This document shows, piece after piece, positions 23,640 through 35,876 of a stretch of DNA of 64,000 nucleotides (positions are counted from its first letter, which is position 1; each line of letters starts with the position of its first letter). Source of the DNA: Pinus tabuliformis. Lineage: Eukaryota > Streptophyta > Pinopsida > Pinales > Pinaceae. The stretch lies in NCBI GenBank assembly GCA_031772625.1, contig CM062808.1, forward strand, positions 138,362,605-138,426,604. The letters are read 5' to 3'. The notes under the pieces are model-generated. The model saw only the letters and a list, made by a program, of their open reading frames with translations. It was not told the origin of the DNA and searched no databases. The translations under genes were made by a program, and so were the position numbers.

Positions 23640-23729
23640 TGTTGTTCAATAATAAAAATGCCCTTGAGCCTCATTGTAACACAGTTCAAAGGCATGTAGC
23701 TGCCACATCTCTTCTCAGAGATTAGCTAC
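23640..23729 (+). repeat. Relic of an N-family LTR
   Basis: The plus strand matches the reverse complement of the N LTRs, including GAGCCTCATTGTAACACAGTT, a CATGTAG...CACATCTCTTCTCAGAGAT stretch and the TATA-like region. It is cut at 23729 by the start of C and lacks the rest. Confidence 0.75.
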
Positions 23730-24193
23730 TGTTGAGCCTCATCATTGAGTAATTATAAGGGCCTTAATTGGCCTTAATTCACCTCCTAGCTTAGTCAAAC
23801 CAACTATTCTCACAACTTATTGCATACTTTTGATTATATTTTGTTTATGAAATGAGTTAGAGTTGGATATGTTGCTTTGTGGTCTAATGTGCATGAAATG
23901 CAGGAATAAAGGATAAAAGCAAGGAAAATGCAAGTATAAAGGATAAAAGCAAGGAACTATGGCAAAGACCTTGGTAAAACTAGAATGGGACAAGGGAGAG
24001 TAATTATAGGAGGTAAATCCTCCTCATTTACTACCCCTCCATTCGAATATTCCTTCACCAGCTTGGAGTGCAAACAGCCATCACTTTGAAGACTAGAAGA
24101 CAGTCGAGCAAGTGAAAAGGACAGAAACCAGTTTTTCTTGAATTAGAGGCCAAGCCTCCCTAATGGGAAGAAAGTCGTTAGAGACTTCACATG

Positions 24194-24202
24194 TATAAAT
24201 AG
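24194..24202 (+). promoter_or_regulatory. TATA box of the C LTR
   Basis: TATAAATAG about 465 bp into the LTR. Confidence 0.5.
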
Positions 24203-24899
24203 AGAGGTTTAGGACCTTAGTAGGATTGGGACTTCTATTGTAAAACTCTGTTTTATTTCTGAGCTGCAAAGACTTGTGACAGTTTGCTTTGTAATCCATG
24301 GTTTTTATAATAAGAATGAGTTATGTTTAAGCCATCTCTAACTTAACTCCAAGGGCTGAAGCTCTTGGGTTAGGGCCTAACCCAAGCAGCCAAAGCTCCT
24401 CTTTACTATACATGTATGCTAGCATAGAGTTCTGTTTTGTTTATTTGCTTAAGTAGTTGCACTTTCATAACAACAATATAACGTAGATCTTGCATGGTTT
24501 TCCTGTTCATCTGCTTCAGTAGCTGCATTTTCTGTAGTTTGCTTTCCATTATGCCTTCTCAGATTTAATAGGTTAGTTAGAGGAAAAAGATCACTATCAG
24601 GTTGTGCGCAGGTGTCTCGGCCTCGTCTCCTCCCTCTGGGACCATGACTTGAGGAAGGGACCCTTCAACAGCCCCAAAAACACAGGTCTTTGGTTCTTGC
24701 ATGGGCTATGGAGTTCGTTGTTTAATACAGTTATTTGTTCACCCACACTAGTTTTCTCTGTCATTTTCATTTGAAACCACCTCCAGCATGTTCTCATGCA
24801 TCGCTTCCTCGCCGTCCTATCACCAACAAACCTTCGCAATCATCGTCCGATTCACTATTTTCTCCAACTACTCCCTCGTGTGGATTCCACCACTTACTT

Positions 24900-25630
24900 T
24901 ATGAACTGTAAGTCCCCACCATCGATCTGCCTCACTTAATCTGACGGCTATCGCATCACCCGATCACTTTAGGCGCTTTAAACCCCCACCATCGATTTTC
25001 CTTGCTTGATCCGACGGCTGTCGCTTCACCCGATCACCAACTAGCTTGGCCAATCTCCACCGTTGATCAGCCCCGCCTGATCCAATGGCTATCATGCAAT
25101 CTCACGTGGATTAGTGCATGAACGTTATCTGCCCGAGAGCACACAAGAAAATTGGTTTTCTTGTGCTACGTGTCGCGCAGTAAGGCTAATCGCGTGAAAT
25201 TTCCAAATATTGCTTACCACCTGTAGGGCGCGTGAGAAACTACTTATCGCCTTAGTAACCCGCTCCCTCATTTCCACACATTTATTTTCCTTGTAATATG
25301 ATCTTCATTGTCCATCTCTTGACTTCACCTGCGCGATGAGGTCTTAGCCGTTCATCACTCTTGTTAGCCTCGTTCGTCCATCTCTTGATTTCACCTACGC
25401 GATTAGATCTCGGCCATTCATCTCCTGTTAACCTCGTTCATCCATCCACTCACCTAATCCCTCACGACACAATCTTCGCCATTCATCTGCTTTGTTCCCT
25501 TCTTCATCCCTCCATTCACTTAAGCCTTCGCGATAAGGTCTCCACTGTTCATCTGGTTAGTTAACCATGTTCTCCCATCTATCTGCGTAACCTCTTGCAA
25601 TCCAATCTTTGTCGTTCATTTTCCTTTCAC
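24900..25630. repeat. Two minisatellite blocks in the C LTR
   Basis: At 24900-25100 there are about three ~70-bp units with CCCACCATCGAT and GATCCGACGGCT. At 25310-25630 there are four to five units of similar length with CGCGATNAGGTCT and GCCGTTCATC. Between them is non-repetitive sequence. Confidence 0.7.
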
Positions 25631-26157
25631 CCGACTGATCCAACGGTTCTTACGCACTGTTGCTCCCTAACGTCCTCCTTTCACTAATTTCGACCTCTGA
25701 TTGCTTTTTCTGCTTGAAACTCGATTTAGCCTAAGTTTCTTTGCTACACATTAGTCTGGTTTTGATGCTCTTTACTTCTGCAACTTAGATAATTAGCATT
25801 AGGTTAGTGTTAATTTAGCAATGCTGCCTAGCATAGCTGTTTAATTGGTTAGTTAGGTTATGGTGTAAGTTTAGCATTTCATGTTGTTTTTTACATTACT
25901 GCAGTAGAGTAGCTCTCTCTTATAATAGGTTTGTTCTCCTTCCATCAAAGAATTAAGCTTCTCCTAACCCTATAGAAGTTTTTCTTGGAACCCCTGGGTC
26001 TCTTGCCAGACAAACATTGACAACAGGAAGGACCTTCACTTCTACTTGTGTATATAGCACTGTCACCTCTAAGTTTGTACGAACCCCGGGTTGATAAGTA
26101 AAGTTGGTAGCCCTGGGAGTTGCAGCATTCTTGTTGCAATACCTAGGCTCATCACTT

Positions 26158-26174
26158 TTTGGCACCGTTGCCAA
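26158..26174 (+). other. Primer-binding site of C
   Basis: TTTGGCACCGTTGCCAA, close to the TTTGGCGCCGTTGCCGGGG primer site of Athila-type elements; a CpG appears to have decayed. Confidence 0.7.
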
Positions 26175-26438
26175 TTAGGAGTCTAAGTAGAAGTAATTAC
26201 TGCTTTTTTCTATTTTCTAGTCTCCAACTTTCTTTTCTTCTACTTCTAGTCTGCAATTTTCTTCCATTAGTTTATTTCTGCAAAAGTAATCTAGTAGCTT
26301 CCTTTCTTTCACTTGTCATTAGTTGTTTTCCTTTCCATTCTGTAAGTACTTTCTAGCTATAAAGAAAATCTTACAAAAACCAACCCAAAAACATTTCCTT
26401 TCATGCCTAATAGTAATAGGTACAATTGAGGGAAATTC

Positions 26439-28040
26439 TTGTCAAATACCCCCACTGCATCCAACAATCAACCTTCTTTCTTCTTCAGTGACAGTGAACT
26501 GGAAGACCCTTTAGGTGAGAAACCTTACCTATTTGAGGAACCTATAGAGGAAGAACCCATTCCTACTAAATCAATGGCTGAAAACCAAAACGACATAGGA
26601 AATAGAGAGAGAATTGAGGGTGCCTTCCCATCAGGGAAACCAATGGGGACACTAAGATGAAAAATATAAGCCCTTCTTCTCTACCTCATTTCCATGGCCT
26701 GACCACAGAGGATCCTGACACCTTCCTATTTTAGTTTGTTGTTATATGCTGAACCTATGACTATACTGATGATGAGAAAAAGTTAAAACTATTCCCATAT
26801 ACCCTCAAGGATGCAACATTGCACTGGTTCATGGGTTTACCCGAAGATAGCATCACAACTTGGGCTCAGATGCAACAAAACTTTAACAACAAATATAAGG
26901 ACTACTCTAGGTCAAAGGATAGTAAAGAAGAGATTTTTCAGGATGACCATAGGCCAGGATGAATCCTTAAAAGACTATGAAGAAAGATTCCAGCTCAGTT
27001 ACACAAGGGCCAGGTGCACACTTGACCGTGAGTCACTAAAACTAGTCTTGCTTAGAGGAGTAAGGGAGGATCTTTTGGGTACCTTACATATGATAGTAGG
27101 AGGATATGTCTACCAATTACCTTATGAGGATATTAAGACTATCTTTAGGAACCATTCTAGGGTAGCCAAGAAAAAGGGTAGGGGTATTCAACCTATGGCC
27201 ATTACATCATCCTCTAACTTATCCATCAAGGGTGAAATTGGAAATACGCTGGAAGATTTCAAAAGTGATATGCTGCAAACCCTGGCCTTGCAATTGGACA
27301 CCATGAACATAGAAAGGAAGTAAGAGGAAGTAGAGAGAGCCTTGGCCATCTTTTGTCATAGATGCACCACGAGACATCCTAGGAACGAATGTCCATTGAA
27401 TTGTATTAAGATTTGCTCAGTGTGTGAAGAAAACCACTCCACTAACAAGTGCTCTTCTTTACCTGGACTCAAAGATGTATATCAAGGAGCTGAAGGGTCA
27501 CTAAGTAGCTTTGCTACATCAACCAAAGGAGACCTCTTGGGCCTAGACCATACCAACAGGGTATGCAAGGGTCATCCCATGCATATTACAACCCCAACTA
27601 AACCACAACTATACCTTGTTAAGGACCCCTTACTCGTCCTTCTTGGTCTACACCCCCTCCTTGATCCTATGCATCTCAGTATCAATCCCAGCTAGCCATC
27701 CAGTCATTTCAACCTTATGTTCAGCCACAACATCGATGAAATACCCCACACCAGGGGTGGAGACCCCAATTCAGCAATGTTCCAGCCCTATTGCCTCCAC
27801 CACCTACCCAAACACAACTCCTGCACTCTGCTCCACCCAAGCAACCCTAGATGCCTGCCCAGCCAAATACAAGCCCATACAATAGGCAGGCTCCACAAGC
27901 ATATAGTGGAGAGACATCATACCCAGCTTATGTTGTAGAAATCCAGGAGATCAACCTGAGATCTGGGAGAATTCTCCCTGATAACCAACCTCCCTCCCCA
28001 CATGGGGAGATTGAGGAAGAGAGAGGAAAGCAACCTTAAA
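26439..28040 (+). pseudogene. Gag of C
   Basis: Capsid motifs appear as LPHFHGLTTEDPDTFLF near 26670, KLFPYTLKDATLHWFMGLP near 26785, then after a frameshift near 26935 IGQDESLKDYEERFQLSYTR and LVLLRGVREDLLGTL up to 27323. Two zinc knuckles follow at 27350-27460 (CHRCTTRHPRNEC and CSVCEENHSTNKC). The N-terminus (26439-26660) is acidic. Frameshifts and a stop make it a pseudogene. The following Pro-rich segment to 28040 includes VVEIQEINLRSGRILPD. Confidence 0.75.
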
Positions 28041-28920
28041 GTAAATCCACCCTTTCCTGAGAGATTAACCCAACCACTCCAGCCTACCCCAAAAGAAACT
28101 GAACTTCTGGGAGAATTGAAAAATCTATGTGTAAAGATAGCCCTTCTCCAGGCAATCAAAGATGTTCCTATTTACTATAAGTTGATTAAGGAGAAGTGAT
28201 TCAAGCATCCATGAAGAACAAAAAGGGATGCCCCTACCATTAATGTCATTGGGCAGTGGTCTGACTTAATGCTGGGCCAAGCAATAATATGTCCAAAATA
28301 TTTGGACCCGGGAAGCCCTGTAGTAGATGCGCACATCAATGACACTATTGTCCCACACACTCTGATTGATATTGGGGCTACCATTAATGTGATGACCAAG
28401 GACACCATGCTCAACCTCAACCTCGAAGGGTCATTGAGAACGACCACAATAGTTCTGCAACTTGCAGACTGTTCCATAGTCACCCCTGAGGGAATTATGG
28501 AGGATGTGATGGTCTCCATTGACTCTTGGGAGTACCCTACATATTTCCTTGTTCTCTAGCCTAAGGCTAAGCTTGCTGGTTACCCTCTCATCCTTGGGAG
28601 GCCATGGTTGGTCACAACTGATGCTTACATTAGCTGCAGAGCTGGGAATATGACCATCAAGAATGGGCATATGCCCAAACAGTTAGTCTTATACCCTCCT
28701 GCTCAACCTACCCTAGAGCATGATTTACCTTTATGGTTAGAGGAGGAGGAAGAAGTTGAGGTTTATTCTGCCCAACTTTATGCTTTAGAAGCAACCATAG
28801 GAGGAGGACAACAAGATGAGGATGACTTAATTGAACATCTGCTCCAAAGTCCAACTCCTATTTCATTACTATTAGAAGAGGAAGTAAGGGAAACCCAAAG
28901 CAATCATCCAATTAACTTAT
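28041..28920 (+). pseudogene. Protease and linker of C, interrupted by A
   Basis: 28269-28559 encodes an aspartic protease: HTLIDIGATINVMTKDTM holds an altered active site (Asp-Ile-Gly, usually Asp-Thr/Leu-Gly), followed by PEGIMEDVMVSIDSWEYP and then YPLILGRPWLVTTDAYI after one TAG. An acidic linker (EEEEEVEVYSAQLYALEA) follows. The reading stops at 28920, where the LTR of A starts, and resumes at 57831. Confidence 0.75.
28916..28920. repeat. Target-site duplication of A (left), CTTAT
   Basis: Identical to 57826-57830; both lie directly against LTR ends. Confidence 0.92.
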
Positions 28921-29931
28921 TGTTATAGCTCCAAATCTCACTCTTGTGGTTTGTGATGCTGCACTCTTGGCCTAGGGCAACCCCTCCTTCCAGACCTAGT
29001 CCTAAAATTTAAAAAACAGTGTTTTATCCCTTATACGTGATATTTCCCTGAGTTAAACGCGTGTATACGTGGGTAGGCATATACCCAACCCGCGTATATG
29101 TATTAAAACACTTAAAAAAATATAAAACTCCTTATTTTCGGGTGGAGATCGCGGGTTTTACCTGCTTATCACCTATTAGTTCCCGTGGCCCAACTGTTCC
29201 CAACCAACTCCCAACTAACAAACTACTTTGGGAGAGGTATAAAAAGACCTCAATGGGAAGGCCTAGAGGAGGAGAGAAGAGAGAGAAAGGTTATTATGAT
29301 AAGATTTTTCCCCTGACCAGGTCTGAAGATCCTTGTGCCTTCTGCACTTCCCCCATTTGTACAGGAAACCCTTGTTTCCTTGTGTGTTGATGTTCATCCA
29401 TTACTTGTGACATCATGGAGAAAGTCATGGAAGGAGTTTGTTAAAGGCTTGAGGCTGGACGAATCCGGAAGGAAGCTTTGCTTGGAGCCAGCGAAAGGTG
29501 ACTCAGGTGAAAATATTCCTTTTCTGTACTTTATTTGTTTATAATAAAAGAAACACATGTCTTGGTTCCTGATATGAATCTTCTTTATGTTTATGATATT
29601 CATGTTAGAATTCATATGTGAATGGTTGCTTATATTTCATAACTAACTACCTTTCTTTATAACATGAAGATGGTTTCTTTATAAGTTTTTGTCCATATAC
29701 TGCTATGTTCTTTGAATTGTTGTTTTACAGGACAAAGGAGCAAAAGGAACTTGAAGAAGGGTTTGGAACTTTGAGGACCTTCTCAAACGTAGGACCTAAG
29801 GTACGTTCCCTTATCATAGAATTTGCTTATAATAGCATAATGGCTATGTGAATGTGTGTTTCTCTGTATAAACAACTTTCAGTCTGCTAGGGTTTCAACC
29901 CAAAAGCCCTAGGGGAACATTTCCCTCAACA
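28921..29931 (+). repeat. 5' LTR of A
   Basis: About 96-97% identical by eye to 56814-57825. A TATA box (TATAAAAAG) is at 29238-29246. Upstream of it at 29055-29100 lie ACGCGTGTATACG and CCCGCGTATATG motifs and a GGGTAGGCATATACCC hairpin. Confidence 0.92.
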
Positions 29932-29934
29932 GAA

Positions 29935-29953
29935 TTGGCGAATCCACTGGGGA
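29935..29953 (+). other. Primer-binding site of A
   Basis: TTGGCGAATCCACTGGGGA, three bases after the LTR. It matches the TTGGCGACTCTGCTGGGGA type seen in Tat-lineage elements apart from a few changes. Confidence 0.8.
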
Positions 29954-30094
29954 CAACACTCTTGTTGTTCCTTGTTTGGGTGTTTTCAAGCCAATCAGGG
30001 CTCAGCTGCCTGTTTGCTTGTTGTTGCTGTGTGCTGTGTTTTTGAACTTTAAGTTTTGCCAGTTTCTTCAGTTTGTTTTTTTATTTTTCTTGAA

Positions 30095-30235
30095 ACCTTT
30101 TATATACGCTGTTTTTCTTAGTTACAGAGGCGTATATACGCATGTTTCTTTAAGTTAACCCGCGTATACGCAGGTTTCCTTAGTTACAGTCGCGTATACA
30201 CGCAGTCTGTACATCAGTACAGTCGCGTATATCTT
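30095..30235. repeat. CGCGTATACGC motif cluster in the A leader
   Basis: At least five copies of GCGTATA or GCGTATACGC forms, about 150-300 nt after the primer site. Related clusters are in the A LTRs and in intron 1 of the antisense gene. Confidence 0.8.
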
Positions 30236-31416
30236 GCAATTTTCAAGATTTGTAAATCTTTTTGTCTCTGAAGGTTTGTCTAGTGGTTTGATTCAGTCTG
30301 AAACAGACACTTTCCAGTATCAGTTGTAAGTTTTACAGCAAGCATCTTGTTCCAAATTCTCTCTGATTGTAAGAAGTATTGGTCTTGTTTTTGTTGTTGC
30401 AAGCGTCATCGTTTTTTGCTAAAGCACGCAAGATTTCTTGCTAGGAATATTGACTGCTCTAATTCATCAGGGCAGGAAGATTGATCTCAATCTTTGTGTT
30501 AAATCTTGCTTTCGGTGACTTTTTGTTTGCTTGACAAAACCTCTTTTTGTGACCATCCACTTCTTTGTTTCATGAAAGTTGTTGATTGACACTTTCTTGA
30601 AATTTGTCTTTTTGATCTTTTTGGTTTTTTGTTGCCAAAGCTTTCATTGCTGTTTTTTATTGTTAAGAGCATCCTTAAACACATTTCTTTTTGTTGAGTT
30701 TTCATCCATTGTGTGGTGTCAACTTGCAAAAGTGTTTGTTGCCAATTCTTCAGTCACAAAGTTTCAGTCTTGTTGAGAGCATTTTTGAAAAGACTTTTTT
30801 GTTGTTGTTTTTGAAGAAAACTTTTTGAAAAAAAAACTTAGTTTTGATTTCTTGAACTTTGTTTTCATTTGGTTTCCTTTTAGTGAATGAAAGTGCTTTA
30901 TGTTTGTCTTGGAACTTGTTTTTAGTGTTTAGACGAAATGAATGGTAACATATCATATTCCATCTAAACATTTTAAGTGGCAAAATAGAAATTGATAAGC
31001 AAGCAACTTTCTTTTCTTTTCTTTAGAGTAGTTTTGAATCTTGCATCAGCATATATTTGTTGCATTAGGATAGATTTGCATATCTTTTTAGGCATACATA
31101 GCTTTGTTAACTTTTGTGAGTGTGAAGCGTGAATTAACGAAAAGAAAAGAAAAATTTGTTTTATTAGAAGTTCCTCTGAACCCTGTAGAAATTACTTTTC
31201 ATAAAAAAACGAAAACAAGTGCATGTGCATGTAGTTAGGTTTTTATTAATTTCTTTTGCATCAAAAAACACCACTAGTTTCACTTCCGTTATCCTGTGAT
31301 TTAAAGAACAGCCTATTTTAAAATCAAGCGCTAATTAAAATTCACTAAAACTTTTTTTTTTTTTAAGTTAGATACACCAACAAGTTTTAGGATTTTAGGG
31401 CCTTTGATTAGGCGAG

Positions 31417-31434
31417 TGGAGAGTTAACTCTCCA
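31417..31434. other. Palindrome in the A leader
   Basis: TGGAGAGTTAACTCTCCA is fully self-complementary, about 600 nt before the gag start. B has a related hairpin (GGAGAGT-TAATT-ACTCTCC) at 45991-46009. It could serve RNA dimerisation or packaging. Confidence 0.6.
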
Positions 31435-32031
31435 AGGCCATTTAAACGTCAAACGTAGGAGTCTGAATAGCTAGTGAAAATACAATAGCGTTAGGAAGAC
31501 CAGGAAAGCTCCGGATCTAGGAGTTAAACACGAGGGTCTGTGAAGACAGGGAAGAGAGATACCCCCTCTCCTACTTGTTCGAACTTACCTCACGACTGTT
31601 CCGCCTGGCTTCTGCGACGAGTTGGTATCCATAGTTGCTACTCCTAGGGATCTACACAGGTGGCTGTGGAGGGGAATCCTGTGGCACCTGAGGTCGACGT
31701 TGCATCACTCTCGACAGTACTACTGGAGGGCACCCTTGCGAAGCTTGGGGGCTTGCACTGGCGCAGGCTGTCGTTAGGAGGTCAGCGTAACTTCCTCTGA
31801 TACCTTCGCTGAGAGGACTGGGCCCTCATCATCCCAGACTATCTTCAGAAGGCCCCTTAATTCACTTTCTTGTATTTTGGTGTCCGGTCGTAATCACCCA
31901 GAGCGGAAATACTTGGAAGTTGTTTGACTGGTTGTTATCTTTAGGGACTTTATAGTGTGTGCTCTGTGCTCTTAGTTGGCCTAGCTTTCAATTTTTTGAG
32001 TCTTTAGTTAGATCTTAACAAGAAATTCAAA

Positions 32032-32914
32032 GTGGCTGACCGATCACCTAGACGGTCTCGAAGACTTCGTGGTCTTTCACCACCAAGTTTAGAGCCTTCT
32101 CCTAGAAGGCGCAGAGGTAATACTACTGGCGGGTTTCGTCCCATGGCAGTTGATGCATCGGGGATTGATCCTCCTCTCGGGGGCATTAGTATTCAAGCAA
32201 GGCCTGGCACTTCCGCGGAACAAGAGAGGAACACTCCAGTTCTTTCTCGAGTTCCCTTTCAAGGGGAGAATAACATAGAGGTAGAAGAACTCTTAGAGTC
32301 GTTAGCGGCTCCGAATTCTCCCCTACCATCTAGTCATCCAAACGTATTACAATACGTTGGGACTCCGACGCATAGACCATCAAGTCCAGGTTACGCTACG
32401 CGCTTACCATCGATGACCACTACTAGAAGCATGGCTTCTACTACAAGTGCTACAACTATGCACACTCCAACATCGGTACAGGGGGGAGGAACGATTTCCA
32501 TCTCCTCTGCTTCTTTGTTTGGATCTTTTGCTAGCACATCTTTAGTTGGGTCTACCTCCATTCCGTCCACGAGTGGAAATGCCCAAACCAATGCTTTTGG
32601 TTCTGGATTCTTCCCATTTGGCACCCACTCACAGGGTATTCCATCAGTTCCGTTTAGTGCCGCCACATCCATGATGGGTGGATCGGCTTCATTCCAGGGT
32701 TTTCCTTTTGGAAGTGGTCATATACCACATTCCAACCCGACGATAGGATCCATGCCTTTTTCTTCTATAGGACAAAGCAGCAATCCTTTCCAAGGTTGGA
32801 CTAACCCCGGGGTTAGTGGCGCGGGAACTGGGAATCTGTTTATCGGCCAACAAGGGAATAGCCCGTACTCCACAGTTAGTTCGTTTCAAAGTATTCCTCC
32901 CTTAGCTTCGGCTT
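32032..32914 (+). CDS. Gag N-terminal region of A (before B insertion)
   Basis: Open from a GTG codon (GTGGCTGAC) with an in-frame TAG nine codons upstream and no ATG between. B also starts its gag with GTGGCTGA. Residues 5-30 are Arg-rich (RSPRRSRRLRG and PSPRRRRG), consistent with RNA or chromatin binding. The remainder is a low-complexity Ser/Gly/Pro/Phe-rich segment without a known domain. B interrupts the codon after LASA; the frame continues at 48738. Translation past 32914 enters the B LTR and is not Gag. Confidence 0.7.
32910..32914. repeat. Target-site duplication of B (left), GGCTT
   Basis: Matches 48733-48737. Fusing the flanks restores the A gag frame. Confidence 0.9.
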
Positions 32915-33966
32915 TTTCATGCGGAAAGAGTCAATTTTGCGGACAAAGCCGACCTCCCTAGAAGATAAGGCTTTCTAGTGACAAACAAGACAATTAAGCA
33001 CTATCTTTCCCTAATTATGCATTTAGAATACAAGTAATCAAGTGTTTAAAACATACCTTTAGTCTCACGCTGTTTATAGCAGTCCAGCCTCTCCGATCCA
33101 GATGAGCTCCTCCTTCTCTTCGAAACCTGCATTCACTAACAAGCAAACGATTACATAGCACCTGAATAACTCATAAAATAAAACATATTCATCATAAAGA
33201 CCAAGGAGTATATGAAACAAATTATGTATAACAACTTGTTGAGAAAAATGAACTTAATTGTATTAAGTGGAAACAAAAGAAACCATTACAACCAGTGCCT
33301 TGGTGTTGTGCAGGTCCCTCCCAGGGTCCAGCAAGAGTTCTCTTTTACTTTGATCAGCTCACCCACTTCCAAATGAAGCTAAGAAAGGATGGGAATCTCT
33401 CCTCTCAAGCTCTATAAGGGAGTCCTAATTTCAGCAGCATCTACCCTTAGGAATGTTCAGCTTTCAACCTCCCCTCCCTCTGGCCCAATGCCTGTATTTA
33501 TAATGCTTTGGAGGAAGTTAATCAGGTCCACCATCAATGGGATAAGCCCCTCTTTCAATGGGATAGCTCCCCTCTTGATGGGATAAGTTCCTCTTTCATA
33601 GGGATACATGAACCATCTGGAGGCACTCAATATACGTCAAACCATCTTCTAGAAAGCTCTAGAATCGACCACAAGTAACTTTTTTGAAGTAAAACTCGCG
33701 CCTTTTGACCTTTACAGGAGTACGCACCCACCCCTTTACAGACAGAGCGTACAAGTACGCAGGTATTATGAACTTGGGGTGCGTACACGCAGGTAAGGTT
33801 AAGAGAAACTGCGTAACCAGAGTTAATTGACTTTTTAAGGACTTTCTCTCTTTCTTGGAGTTTGACATGAGGAGCAGAGGTATAAGACTTGCCAAGGAGG
33901 ATAGTATGAAAGTTGATGGAGCTATACTAACTGCAAATAGTCATGGTGACAAATTTTAGTGTAACA
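32915..33966 (-). repeat. 3' LTR of B
   Basis: The outer base pair has decayed here (TTTCATGCGG versus TGTCATGCGG in the other LTR). The TATA box on the minus strand is TATAAATAC at 33494-33502. GTACGCA/GCGTACACGC motifs lie at 33717-33800, upstream of it in element sense. Confidence 0.92.
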
Positions 33967-33980
33967 GATTGCCCCCTAAA
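33967..33980 (-). other. Polypurine tract of B
   Basis: TTTAGGGGGCAATC on the minus strand, directly before the 3' LTR (TGTTACAC). Confidence 0.78.
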
Positions 33981-35744
33981 GTGCGAAGTCTGTAGTAGAT
34001 TAGGGTTTCATATCATCTAGGAAGGGTGAAGTACTTTATCATTTCAAGGATTATCTTGTGGAGAGCCCAGTCGGAACCTACAAATATTCAACACAAAATA
34101 CATATATGAGATCATATCATCGCTGAGGTAGGCATTCCCATACTCAGATTGAAAACTTTAACTAACAAACTAACTACTGCTCTGATATAGGAATGATTTC
34201 GCAATACATCATAATCATAGACTCTTGTAGACATAGTATGGACGCAGCCATCTGTTTATGATTAGTCTACTGTATAATGAATACAAAACTCCTCGCAGCC
34301 TGGATGGTGGAAACTAGATCCAGGGTCTTCATTTCTACTTCCCGAAATAGTACGATTCTATCCATGCGAATAAATGATTTGATGTCGAACATGGTAGAAA
34401 CCACTTGATTACCAGTCGATGATGTAAATTGTTAACAAGTGTGAGAGAGACCACCAGTGATGTCAATGGTTCTCAAAGTACCCAGTACAATCCATGAGAT
34501 GTGAATGAATGTGTTGATGTCGAACATGTCACGGAATCCTTCGATCGAAAGTCAATGATGTAAACTGTCGTCAAAGGCGAGAAACCTGCCATTGATGCAT
34601 GCAAATCTCAAGGTACTGACGATTTCTAGGTCATCTTTCTAGATAATGTGCTGATGTCGATAGAAATCGTCCCGTTGCAGGCAAGCCCACAACACGAAAT
34701 CATAAATCAAGTTGAAGAAATGTAGTTGTAAGGACTGACTCAGGGATGGTCGAGATGGATGCCAGGTATTTTGCAGATGAATGGTTTATTTGCAGTGACC
34801 TCTTGAACACATAACGACACGACAGATGGCTTGGTGACAATTGACCCAAAGCTAATACCCGAAACCGGCTGAAGATTTTCAATGTGGTTTGATCAACTGT
34901 TAGGCAAAGGATTTCCCAACCCAGGTGAATGAAAAGTGTCGTGTTCAAGAGTGGTGATAAGGTTTCTTCTGAGACAAAGGATAACAAATAGGCTCATTTT
35001 TCTCTCTTTTCCCCCACCATTTCTGGCAAGTACCTCTTTATTTTTTAACAAGCTTGAGGAGGATAACATATGCTTGATTATAAGCTCATCCTTCGGATGA
35101 GTCCAACTTAGTTTAGATTCGAACCCTAAGAAGGAGTGGTCCGTTCCTGTTTTTAATCGAACAGGTCCTTTCCTGTGAAATTTTAACGAGTCCAGTATAG
35201 GAGAAACTCGGCGTTTTTCAATTTTAGAGAGTCTGAAAAAACTTAAGAAGACTCCAGGGTTGAACTTTTTCGTAAATTTGTGTCTCCCAAGCCCGAAAAA
35301 GTATAAAATAATACTTGAGAGAACCGCTTGATCTTTTACGACCAAGGAGTACTTTCATAATTAGTGTCTTTGACCTGAAAAGTAAAAAGCGATCAAAGAC
35401 ACGTCGTTTTATTTCCAATATCGAATTTGAAACGACAAAAATCCGGCAATCTTTTCCTGTTTTTACGGTCAGAAATGGCTATAAGGGGACCGTCTTTTAA
35501 TTCCATTTTAACGAGTGTAAAAGAAACGCTCGGCAATCTTTTCATGTTTTAGGAGTCAGAAAAGGGCTTAAAGATGACTCTGATGTTTTTGTTTGTGGAA
35601 AATGATAATTTTCCTTGAAAATCTTTTATCCTGCACAAAAACCAACACATTACTCATACCTATTTAAAGATAGATAAAAATACTTTGAAAAATACCTTTT
35701 CATGGTGAGAAATAAACAAATTTACCATTTATTTACCCAAAAAA
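33981..35744. other. 3' region of B between antisense gene and polypurine tract
   Basis: No gene. A degenerate ~136-bp tandem repeat lies at about 34290-34680. The stretch 34690-35740 shows no feature I can support beyond AT-rich low-complexity parts. It matches, in part, the 3' region of A. Confidence 0.6.
34290..34680. repeat. Degenerate ~136-bp tandem repeat in B
   Basis: GATGTCGA-type anchors at 34381, 34516 and 34653, each followed or preceded by GATGTAAATTG/GATGTAAACTG and CCAT-GATG blocks. About three units. Confidence 0.7.
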
Positions 35745-35757
35745 CCTATAAAAAGGG
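35745..35757 (+). promoter_or_regulatory. TATA box of the antisense gene of B
   Basis: CCTATAAAAAGGG about 120 bp before the intron 1 donor, as in A. Confidence 0.65.
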
Positions 35758-35876
35758 CTTTTACCAATTCCTTTTTACCATTTTACTGTTGAGGAGAGAA
35801 AAAAGGCTTTTGGCAAGAAACTTCCCGTGGACATTGCGGAGAATCTGACCGTCGAAATCGAACACCGTCTCATCAG

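Larger units (their letters stand above)
23730..26154 (+). repeat. 5' LTR of C
   Basis: The start TGTTGAGCC and the end GGCTCATCA form an 8/9 terminal inverted repeat, next to a primer site at 26158. A TATA box (TATAAATAG) is at 24194-24202. Two minisatellite blocks occupy 24900-25100 and 25310-25630. The start is set by the inverted repeat and by the break in the N-LTR relic; no second LTR is available to confirm it. Confidence 0.65.
29954..32031 (+). other. Leader of A
   Basis: 2.1 kb with no gene. At 30095-30235 is a cluster of CGCGTATA and GCGTATACGC motifs, two of them preceded by TTAGTTACAG. 30240-31380 is T-rich with no feature I can support. At 31417-31434 is an 18-bp perfect palindrome around GGAGAGTTAACTCTCC. 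31500-32000 is GC-richer and likely structured. Confidence 0.65.

Noticed and set aside
28269..28670. Minus-strand frames opposite C protease
   Set aside because: The plus strand has the protease motifs; the others are shadows.
32915..32961. Apparent continuation of A gag with the tail SCGKSQFCGQSRPP
   Set aside because: These residues are encoded by the LTR of B after the insertion point.
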